Assembly (NCBI GenBank): GCA_008828725.1
Contig: MEHQ01003109.1
Location: 124,001 to 188,000, forward strand
Reading direction: 5' to 3'
Source of the DNA: Saccharina japonica
Taxonomy: Eukaryota > Sar > Phaeophyceae > Laminariales > Laminariaceae
DNA length: 64,000 nt
Below are positions 24,001-36,000 of this stretch, piece by piece. The first letter of the stretch is position 1; each line of letters starts with the position of its first letter. The position numbers and the translations under genes were made by a program. The notes beneath the pieces are model-generated. The model was not told the origin of the DNA. It saw nothing but the letters and a program-made list of their open reading frames with translations, and made no database searches.

Positions 24001-27000
24001 CCCCCGTAATAGCCATACTGCTCATAATGGTCATAATGGTCATATTGTTCATGCTGCTCATACGACACTACTCGTACTGGTCTCTGGGCAAACTTCTCAT
24101 ATTGATCATACTGATCATATCGATCATACTACTGATACGATTGTGCTTACTGGTCATACTGGCCATACTGTTCACACTGCACATACTGCGCATATTGCTC
24201 GTATCGTTCATTCTGCGCATACACTGTGACGCGCGAACCGTGACCGCCCAGACCCTGGCGCGTGTGAAGCTGTGTGAAGAGCTGGACCACGCGTCGCTCA
24301 ACGAAGCATGCCAGAAGGTGCGGGCCGGCAGCGTTTTTTGTTTTTGTTTTTGTGTGTCTGTGTGTGGCCTTAAGATGCCCAAACAAAATGGCGCCTACAG
24401 CATGGGATGAACCGCACGAAGCAGCGCCGACCGATGGGATGGGGTTTCTGTCTCAAGCGAAACGTAAAAAGCTGCATGGCACACACGCAGTATGGTAATG
24501 CTCGTGGCCGCACGCTATTTCCCTAGATGGATGGTAATATCGCACCCACTTCTCGTTTTTTTGTTCGCTACAAGGTATATTCGTACATGGGATCCCACAC
24601 TACTGTAAGAACTAGTACGCCGTTATTAATTTCTACCCAATTGACATGTAACACTTGGCACGTTACGATGCCCGTACGTACTGATAATTTGTCCAAAGAA
24701 CAGAGAGATGGTGCAAGCTATCACTCTGGACGGAATTGTAAGGACCATTTGAATATTAACATGGACACCAAACGATCCTTACATTTCCGTCCGGAGTCGT
24801 ATACGTCAGACATTATGTGGTAACAAACTACGAAGTAGAGAAATACGCATCGCGAATAAGAATTTAGTAAACGAATCTTGTCGAACTCCCTACTGTAGTA
24901 TTGCTACGTTGCACCAGGATTCCAGCCACTACTAAACCCCCGCCTGGTGACTGAACTAGCCCAACAGGTACCTCTTTCTAACGAACACCGCTCCACCTCC
25001 CCTCCCCTTCCCCGCCGCGTTGTATGTAAACCTAACGTATACCTTAGGCGATGTCGGGGCTCCCGGAAGCAGCGGCGATCGCTCTGGAGTCCCTGCTGTG
25101 TCTCCAACTGAAGCTGTCGTACCTTTCCACCAAGACTCCGCGTGCTTTAAAAGAGTACACGCACTCGAGGGTGAGGGGTTGCTGAGACACCGAGTTACAG
25201 TAGAGCCCCCTTGAAGTCATTGTCGCCTACAGGTTTGCTGAGACGTTAGAGTTAGCTCCCTACGGGTACTACTGCTGCCTACGGGGTTGATGAGACTTTA
25301 AGTTAGTGCCCCCTAAGGTTACTGTCGCCTTTCATAAGCGCGTGCTCGATCTGCGATCTGGGGGTGACGAAGTAAATGTATGTGCGACGTACTGTATGGT
25401 GTGCGCGGCCGGCTGGACATCAAGCCATTAAATTCACTTATGTAGCAGCTATATTGTTCATAAATGACGGTTCTGATTCGGATAGGAGACACCATCTGTT
25501 GGAATAATTCGTGTCGAGGCTCAGTCTCTGTGAGAAGAGATGCAGAACCTTGACACGTACCATTCCAACAGGTTATGAGCCTCGACACGCAGCCAGGTCG
25601 AGGACGAACCGACTTCCCTGTCTGACGCGGGGAAACTTACCTCCTGCCTGCTGAAGTGCATGCTGCACGTTGTCAAGGCAACCGTGATCTTAAAGACAGG
25701 GTATCTCGCTAGAATAATTTATATTTGTGGATATTTGTGTCTGTCGTCAACTGACTGTGTGCACTGGTGGAAGGCAGAAAAAGACACGAATACAAAAACG
25801 GAGATTTTCGATCAAACGGCACGGATCTCCGACTCCAGACTTATACTCGTACACGTACATGGGATTTCTGGCTTCACCCGGCTCAAACGGGGCCCTTATA
25901 CAATTTTTGGTGGTCGTGTGAATTAGCAACTCGCTCACGTAGTAATACAAATTGGATAAATGATCGATAGACCTACCCAGAACATATGGGTTGACGTTTA
26001 CTCATACGTGCAATTTGCAATGGCCAGGACGCTGGTGGCATAAGCCGACGTGTGGAAGCAGCTTTGCTGGCCCACCTTTCTACAGAGGAATCATTTCCGT
26101 GCAGAGACAAGTCGGCCCGCGTGCTGCCCATGCTAGCGGACCACCTGAATCTAACCTTGCGCGAGGAGGACCCACAGACTTGGAGCGCCGTGGAAACGGT
26201 ATTCAACCGGGCACATCCTTGGGCGGTGAGCCATGTTGATGTTCTTTCTAGTTCTGTTGTGGTCGGTGTTGCTGTCGTTGTTGTTGTTCGTGGTGGTGGT
26301 GGTGTGGTGTTGTTGTTAGCAGTGGTCTTGGTAGTGGTGGTGGTGGTGGTGTTAGTGGCGGTGAGGGCGGCGTAATCCTTCTATTCAACGTCTTTGACTT
26401 AAAATATAGTGCGCGTGGATGACGCAATAACCGAACCCGCGGGCATAGCTGGTGGGAATGATGGTTGGGCTTGTGTCAAGCTACAGCAGCTTTTAGTTAT
26501 GTGTATGTGCGCTCTGAAAACCTGCTGGCGTGCAGAATTGACCGTAGTAGTCTTGTAAAATATGTGTCACACGTGAGTTTTTATTTTATTTTATTTCTAT
26601 CCCATTTATTGTCTCCGCTCTTCCTTTCTTTCTCCTTCCTAGTCGTAACTCAGATCCGGGGTCACGAAGTAGGCTCTTCTCCCTCCTCCTCCACTAAGGT
26701 TCTTGCCTAGCATTTTTATCGCGAGAAGATTTCAGCACTTTCTTCCCTCGTCAACTCTCGTCGGATCGTGCCTACCCACGCTATAATATGCGTTCTCGAC
26801 AGTTGGTGTCATTTGAGAATAAAAATCTCCATACGGAGACTCGAACCCTCGACCTCCAACCCATCAGGCTTCGTGGTTACCTGCTAGCCCACCGGGGCAA
26901 CCGATGTACTTAGATATTTTAATAACCAGCCCAAAATTAACAGTGCACTCGAACCCCTTTCGTCTCATCCCTCTGTCGTCCTCGTCCTCGCCCTCGTCCT

Positions 27001-30000
27001 CCTTCTCGTTCTCGTTCTTCTCCGTATTATTCCTCTTATTGTTGTTTTTGTTCTTGTTCTCCTGTCTATCCCCGGGCGGCAGGTCCGAACGGAGTGTCTC
27101 TTGGCAGAGGGGTGCGACGATCGCATCACCGTACCCTACCGCGCCGGCAAGACGACGAACAAGTACCACTGCTCGCCCGTGCCCACCCCCGAGGTGGTAA
27201 GCCGCTCTTCGTGCACCAGCAGCTCTTCCAGCCGGTGAGCGCCCTATTTTATGGTAGTGTTTCGGGTAGGGAGGCATACCACGGTAAGGGGGGGGGCGGG
27301 GTGTACTTCATTTTCATGCATGGCCGTAGTCGTATGACCATAGACCCTCGCATCCCTACAATGCCTGGACGGAGCATGTCGGGTTTTCACCGACCAGGCA
27401 GACATTGCTTGCACCAAGCACGAAGCGCCGTGAGGTGTTGGGCGAGTCGCATGAAGGGTGAGCTGCAGCGCCGTGAGGTATTGGGCGAGTCGCAAAAAGG
27501 GTGAGCTGCATCCTACTAAGAACCGCCTGTGGGGCGGACTTGCATATGGATGACAGCTCCAATGAGTTAATTTAATGTCTGGTGTGGCCACTTCCTGAGA
27601 CAGCAATGGGAGCACTATGTAACTGCCTCATGGATGCCTTACCATATCATACTACGTGATACGATCATTACCCTTGTGCGGGGCAAAGGGTCTCCACCCC
27701 GCACAAATGATCTAATTCGACCGCCAGCCTTGGTAACCGCAAAAACAAAAAACGGTACCCTGGTTGTCTAGCTCACGCAGTGAGAGGCGTGTTTTACAGC
27801 GTAGTCGCCAACCGACGCCAACCCAACCTATAAATATATCATAAGTATATTTATAGGGCGGGGGGGGGGGTACTCATGTCGTGCACGGCCGTAGTCGTAT
27901 GACCATAGACCCTCGCATCCCTACAATGCCGGGACGGAGCACGTTGGGTTTTCACCAACCAGGCAGACATTGCTTGCACCAAGCGCGGGGGGGGGTGTAA
28001 TCATATCGTGCACGGCCGTAGTCGTATGACCATAGACCATACTGTGGGGGTGCCTATTTTATCCCATGGTTCGTGTTTGTTATGAATGGCATGATGGACT
28101 CTATACCTCACTCTAGACACTGTTTCGAACATTCTACGTAGGCATGTCATAAATCAATGAGTACAATGCAACGAGCTTTGCAAATATTTTGTGCAGTTTA
28201 CCGTGTACACAACACCCCTCCTGGGGGTGAACTCCCAAACCGTTTTTTTTGTCCCAAAACACGGGGGAAGGGAGAGCACACACGACGATAATGGTGGCTG
28301 CGGAAATACCCCGTCATGTACGCTCTACCCGTTCGTTGTCGACAAAATCAGCCCGAAAAACTGTCCGAGGGGGCGGGCTATCTTACCAGCTTGATAAGAT
28401 AGCTCGCCCCCTCGGACAGTTTTCCGGGCTGATTTTGTCGACAACGAACAGGTAGGGCGTACACGACGGGGTATTTGCGTAGCCACCATCATCGTGGTGT
28501 GTGCCCCCCCTTCCCCCTGTTTTGGACAAAATCGGTTTGGGTGTTCACTCCAGGAGGCGTGTTGTCTTATCACCCGTGTTATAGGGTACCCCACTCAGCC
28601 GAGGAGTATCGTCAGTCAGGAAAATGTCATGTTAATGTGCTCAAAAGTACCCCCTCTACTCTACCATACGTGGCGAAGCTACAGACAACATTGTCCAATA
28701 GTCATAAGTTACATGTGTCACATGGCGAGGTTTGCGTCGACACACCTTGCAGCGTGGGAAGCAAACCCTGACGCTACCTGGTACTGCTGCTGCTGCTGCT
28801 GCCGGCGCGCTGTGTGTGCGGTGTGCTTTGTGTGCTGTGTGCTTTGTGTTTGGATGTTACGTGGTATGTATCACACGTCAGGCGAGCTTTCGACAGCGCC
28901 GACTCTACGCGGCGCGAGCTTCTCCAACACTGGGCGCTCAAGCCTAGTGCCTGGCGCCAACGCAAGTCGGCCGGCCTGAGGGAGGGGGAAGGGGAAGAGG
29001 AGTGGGAGGGGAAGGGGGAGAGAGAGGACGACGACAGGTCCTTTCCGAGCCACATGAGCGACATCCGACGACGGTTGCTGGGCGTTCTGGGCATGGATGA
29101 CAACACAGCCGAGGTATGACTATGCCTATGCGTACGTGCACGCGTTTGCCTTTCAGGTTCAGCCTCGAGCAGATAGCGTCATCTCGATATGTTGCTCCGG
29201 CTGGTCACGCATGTTGTTACGGCAGTACAGTACCACGGACAGGAAAGGGCCTATTAAGCATGCCAGGTTCACCTTTTAGAGGGGCGAAATTGATTATGGA
29301 TCCTCAGCGGCGAGCGCTCCACTTTTTTTTTCCATCCCATTTAGAATATTCGCCCCTCCTTTCTCTCTCCTTCCTAGTTGTAACTCAGATCTGGGGTCAC
29401 AAAGTAGGCTCCTCTCCCCCCCCCCTACGGTCCGTGCCTTGCATTTTTATCGCGAGAAGATTTCATCTTTTTCTTCCCTCATCGACTTGCATCGAATTGT
29501 ACACTAGATCCTAGATATCTTGCCAACGACGCCACGTGTAAAGATGCGGAGCTTTATCTAGGTAACAGGATACGATTGAGCAGTATGGGACAGGCCCGAC
29601 TACTACTACGTAATACTGCCCAAGTTGTGTCTGGTTACTCTTGGTCGCTCACACGTGTGTGTTATATTGTATTAGCTTGCTCTCGCTCCGCTCAGATGCG
29701 TATGGGCAAGTTGTTTCCTTCCCAAGACACAACAGCAACGCCTCCACAACACTAAAGGGGGAACAGGAATATATGCATATATACCATGGCAGAAAAAAGC
29801 CTATGCCTATTCAAGGTTGCTCAAGGTTGGTGTTACAATATGGTTTCAAGCCTGTGTTTCTTGTTCGCGGGACCCGCACTGTGATAGGCATACTGCAGGA
29901 AAGAAAATATCATGCCTTTGTCACCAACATGCACGAGCTCGCGTCGCTCCTTTGCTCGCTTGCACCATGGTATATGTCATAGGTGTTTCTTACGCCGTCG

Positions 30001-33000
30001 GGATCAGATGCGGAGTTTCTGCCGACGGCTCTCGCGTGCGTCAGGGCACGATGGCTGGGTCACAAGGTATCGTACACATACACAAAGCTTTAGAACTGAA
30101 CCCCCGCTTTGGGAGACAATCTACTTGGAATTAGTGTGGGCTTTGTTTTACAGTATTAATAGTAAAAGCGTTTTTTTGTTCATCATTAGTAAAAGGGGGC
30201 AAGCCGGTACGCGACATGGTGAGCCATGTATCGTAGTGTTACCAATAGTGAGAAGGGCTGACTTGTTCGACTCCTTGGTCAGCGCTGAGTTGTCTATCAT
30301 ATCAGGCTACCGTGAGAAAAGGGATATGCTGTCAGACTACTTATTTTCGTCAGTCAGATAGACTTACTGGGAAGGGATGAACCGTTAGATTACTTTTGTC
30401 ATTCAGATATATAGTGTCCTTAAATAGAAGGGATATCCTGCTGGGCTAAGAGATGACCTGTTAGGCTAAAGAGATGGCCTGTTGGCTGAGAGGTAACCCG
30501 CTAGAGTAAGGCATAACCTGATAAGCTAAGGCATAAGCTGTTGAGCTACGCAGCCAGTGCAGCGACAAGGCATAAGCTGGTGGACTACTTGGTCAACCAG
30601 TTTGTGTCAGTGAGAGGGCACAGCCCGTGAGAGTATGTTTTGATTGAAAAGAAGGGCTGATTTGTTGGACTAGTTTGGTCAGGCAGACAGAGACAAGCTG
30701 CTAGACTGCTTAGTCAGCCAGACAGCGTCAGGACTATTGATGTAGCCAGCCAAGATTGTGTTATCGATATCAGAGTGAGCAGGGATAACCTGTTAGACTG
30801 CTTAGTCCAACCGTGGCATGTGTTCTGCGTGGTCTATGCGCTCTCAGCAGTGGGTTCTATTCCGTCCCTTTCTATTGATAGCCCCTCGCTATCGCCTCCT
30901 ACTTAGAACAAAACAACTATTCATATTATAGTCTAATGAGCAAGTTCACCCTTTTACATATACACGAATACTCAGTACATAAACTTTTAAACCTCGGTTG
31001 TTCGCCAGCTCTTGGTTAGCTCTTGGCTAGCTCTTGGTTAGCTCTTGGCTTTCTCTTGGTTAGCTCTTGGCTATCTCTTGGCTATTTCTTGGCTATCTCT
31101 TGGCTAGCTCTTGACTAACTCTTGGCTAGCTCTTGGCTAGCTCTTGGCTAGCTCTTGGCTAGCTCTTGGCTAGCTCTTGGCTAGCTCTTGGTTAGCTCTT
31201 GGCTTTCTCTTGGTTAGCTCTTGGCTATCTCTTGGCTATCTCTTGGCTATCTCTTGGCTAGCTCTTGACTAACTCTTGGCTAGCTCTTGGCTAGCTCTTG
31301 GCTAGCTCTTGGCTAGCTCTTGGCTAGCTCTTGGCTAGCCCTTGGCTAGCTTTTGGCTAGCTCTTGACTACGTAGCTCTTGGCTAGCTCTTGGCTAGCTC
31401 TTGGTTAACTTTCGTGCCATATTATTACCAGGTATACAACCACCGACCGTGCTCTCACTGTACACACATTTATTAATATTAAGGAGAACATGAGCTGCGA
31501 GGGATTTCGTCGAAACTCATATTTTCAAGCTGTGTGTGATGCTTCGACCACATGTTATGGAATGCCACGGTTTTCAGGACGGCGATGGACCTGCCGTCAC
31601 CTCCATCGTCGTCGCGGCCGGCGAGGTGGGCAGCGGCACGGCGGGGGCCGCTGGGGGGCAACATTTCAGCGAGCTCACTCCGAGGGGGGTCCCCGGCTAC
31701 CCCGAGCACAACGTAAGAGAAAGCGCTAACTCCACCCTGCGAAATATATGGGGGGGAGGTGTACTCATGTCTTGTATGGCCGTAGTCGTAAGACGATAGA
31801 CCCTCGCATCCCTACAATGCCGGGACGGAGCACGTCGGGTTTTCACCGACCATATATTGTGGGGGGGGGCGCGGCGTACTCATTTGTTGCTTGCCTTGGT
31901 TATTTGACAATTGACCACGCATCCCTTTCGAAACGGGGGAGGGGGGGGGTGTACTCATATCGTGCACGGCCGTAGTCGTATGACCATAGACCCTCGCATC
32001 CCTACAATGCCGGGACGGAGCACGTTGGGTTTTCACCAACCAGGCAGACATTGATTGCACCAAGCGCGAAGCGAAATGAGGTATTGGGCGAGTCGCATGA
32101 AGGGTGAGCTGCATGCTGCTAAGAACCGCCTCTGAGGCGGACTTGCAAATGGACGACAGCCTCCAATGAATTAATTTGATTTCTGGTGTGGCCACTTCCT
32201 GGGGAGGGGGGGGGTGATACACATGGTTAGGTGGGCTATAGTCTGCAGGAGGGGAGGGGGGGCGGAGAGATAGGCGGGTTATTAGAGAGTTGAGTTGGTA
32301 TGATAGCAACCGGAGAAAGTGAAAGCACCATAAAGAGCATTGACTTCGCCCAGGGGTGATATCGTTTTTCAGCGCCCTCGTTTTCTCGACAACGAAGGGT
32401 ATGATACAAGGGTGCTATTAAAAAAAGTCGAACAATACATTTTCGGAAGGCTCTCTTTGACCAGATTGATTTTCCGAAAACACCTTCTTTGTTCGGTATA
32501 TAGTAGCAAACCTTAACCTTCCCGTTCTCGGAAAATAGAGCGCTGAAAACAAAACGGTCGTACCTCCCCCCTGTGTGAACTCAACGCTCTTTCACGGTAC
32601 TTCTCTATTTATACCGTGGGATGGCTCGCGGGCGGGGTGGGTAGAGAGCTAGCTCCTCGTGGAATCAAAATAACCTATGACGGGGGAGCATAGTTAATAG
32701 GACCTACAGTATATACACAAAAACCTATATATTAGCATATTTTTACGAACAGTATTTGGTCCTGTCTACTATCAATAGGGTCCTCCGCAATAAGAGACTT
32801 CCGGCGTTCCTTCTGTGCTGCTGTTGATGTCACATTGTGATAGCTAATTGCCATAATATAGGTCCCCGTAGTCACGAAAAAAAAAGACACAAGAAATTCA
32901 TAGGCAGGCGAAAAAACACGAGCCAATTCTTCAAACAATTTGCTTCAGCAGCAGCAGCTTTAGCAGCATTCCTCTTGCAGCTGGAACCCCCCTTCTTGTT

Positions 33001-36000
33001 TCAACTCGCCGAACTCCCACCCAGTGCCAGACAGTGACAGACCCCTGCTCGCCCACACCCACGAGTAGAGCCCCGTACTTTTAATAGTTGGTACTCTTCC
33101 TTTCTATCTCAACCCTTCCCAGCCTCCTCTGCACTTCCCGAACGTATGTACCGCAGCATGGCTTGCGGGTGGGTTGTAGAGCTCCTCGTGGTAACATAGG
33201 AACCTGAAACACTTTCACACATCGGACAGATAGATCATCTACAGATAGATCATCTACAGATCATCTACAGAGATATCTAGATCTTAATATCTTGTTATGA
33301 GATGTTTGATCCAACCCAGGGCACCTGCGCTAGAGCAGGCAGATTATGCGGTTCCTACCGGGCAGCATGAGCTAGATCATACAGATCATACAGATCATAC
33401 AGATCACACAGATCATACAGATCAGGAACATATCTACCCTGAAAAATCTAGACCACCAAGTGGGAATCGATCATCTGCCCCACGTGTGGGAAACAAATGT
33501 AGGAACCTACTCATTTTTGGGCACCGCCTTTGCCGGGATGCCGCGGCACGACTGTTATGTGAAAGGCTTAGTTTGGGTGGGTAACGGTTAGGGTTAGGGC
33601 TAGGTGGAATGTTTAGGTGAAATCCATAAGTTAGGGATAGGTAAAACGTTTATTACGGAGGACCATAGTAAATAGGACCTAAGGTACACACAAAAGCCTA
33701 TATATTTACCTATTTTACTAACAAATGTTGGTCCTATTTACTATGGCCCTCTGTAATAGGTGAAATTCGTACGTTTGGGTGAACAGTTGACTATGTAGAC
33801 TACCCTCTTCACCCGTAGCCCAGTGGACTATTCATAATACCCACACCGCTGACTGCTACTCCAGGTGAAAGGTATGACGGCGGGGGACGTGGTGGTGACC
33901 CAGATCAAGACCCGATCAAAGAGCGGCGCTTTCCTGCCCTGCGAAAAAGTTGTCACCAGGTGAGATATTACGGAGGACCATAGTAAATAGGACCAATTTG
34001 TTTTACTAAAAATAGTCAAATATATAGGTATTTATATGCACCGTAGGTCCTATTTACTATGTTCCCCCGTATTAGCAACAAACATGTCTGCTTGCTCCTC
34101 TTGAAAGATTCATTAAGTCAGCCGCTCGCCAGTTTGTTTTTATGGTACTGCTTGAATGAAGCACATCGTACACAGGCGTGACAGGTTCCACCGAGGATAT
34201 GCACTCCCACCAGGATGTGTCGGCGTGTCGAAAATACGGGCCAAGCGGAGCGTAGGGCTTGGCTCTTGTAGAGCACTCCAAGCCCAACCGGTGTCATTTT
34301 GTTTTAAAGAGGAAACTGCGTCAATTGTTGCAATGCTTCACCCTATCGAAGTCACACTACCAACTTTCCATGACACCGTCCCTTCCCCCCTCCCCCTTGT
34401 CTCCCCCTTCCCCCCCCACCCCGCCCATAACCTGCACCACAAGCGCCGTGCACAAGGCTATGGCATCCAGTTCGACGAGCGTGGTGGTGGTCCACTTCGT
34501 GGCTGGCTCTAAGACGGGGATATGCTCTCCCTCCATAGACACCCTGACCAAGCTGCAACACCAGTACGGGGAACGGCTCTTGGTGAGCGAGGGGGCAGAG
34601 CCGGCTGGGCGAGTGCTACCGTAGCTATAGAAAAACCACGCCCGCCTGTTGGATGTTGTTACGAGCGTTTGCAATTTTAGGGATCGGCTTTTTAAGTCTG
34701 ACGGATAATATCTAACGGATATTATCTAACGGATAGATCTAACGGATAATATCTAACGGATAAGATCTGACGGGTAATATCTAACGGGTAAGATCTAACG
34801 GATACAATCTAACGGATGGTTCTATCGGATAGATTTAACGGACGACTCTAACGGATATATGTAATGTAACGTATCTAGCGGATGGTTCTAACGGGTAGAT
34901 TGCCGCTTCCAGAACACCGGTGTGCTGTACCCACTGCCATCCCACTCAAAAGAGTTCCAGACGAAGACTACAAGGAGAAGTCTACCACGTAAACTCTATT
35001 GTGAGGATTGTTACTATGATTTTTGTCATTCGGCTATGTATAGTACTATTGCTCTTTACGGGGGAACACAGTAATCAGGACCAAATACGATTAGTAAAAT
35101 ACTGGAATACATAGCTTTTTGTGTACGTGATGGGTGGCGCATGCAACGGTAGAAGTGCACCGCGTTTTTTCCTGAGCGTGGTCACTTGAGGACCTGTGTG
35201 CTATTCGTAAGCCACCTGCCTTTGGAGGAAAATAAAAGTGCTACGACCCGATGAACAATCCCATGGCCGAAGTACAAAACGAAAAATATTGCAACACAAG
35301 AATGAAAAAGACCGACCATTTCTAAATGGGTTAAGGAGCCTTTACTACTAGTATAGGTCATTCAGAAAACGTTTCAGCCAAAAAAAGTATACCTCTACCT
35401 CTAACGTAGCACCCGTCAAACAACTTGGTTTTAGTGTGCGTGATGGGTCCTGGTTACTACGATGGTCCCCCGTACTCGTAGCACATACAATGGGGGGTGG
35501 AGTAATTAATTACCACTCCTGGCCCGTCATTAAAAAAAGTCCTCTTGGGGGGACTCTGATGCGAATACTTCACGGGGGTTAGGTTCTATTACCGGCCCGG
35601 CCAGAGGACGGTGTCGATTCTGGTTAGGAGACGATGTGCAGCATGATGATGAGCATTCAACATTTCGATTACTCACAAAACACCTTCCAGGGAAACAAGA
35701 AAAAGAAAAGCGAGGGAGGCCAAGACAAAAGAAAACCTACGTACGTACGTGTGTACCAGTTTGCCCCGAACTACATACAACAAACGTTTGCCTACTATTA
35801 TTTTATCCAGTATATCGTTATATCTCGAGACGTAGTGGTATGCACGTCGTGTAAACACTCCATTATGTACCTGCATTCCAGGGCAACATCGATTTATTCC
35901 ACCTATTGATATCATACTTTATCGCCATGAGGCCATATATATAGTCTACACACGTTGTCTAAATCCATTTGTGTACCTAGATTCCGGGGTAACATCGGTC

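Noticed and set aside
24027-24229. His/Thr-rich and Ile/Leu-rich frames
   Set aside because: These are translations of the TCATACTGN tandem repeat. Only the part after the acceptor at 24251 is coding.
33590-33605. GGTTAGGGTTAGGG as a possible telomere tract
   Set aside because: Only two telomere-like units in an intron; most likely chance or a tiny interstitial remnant.
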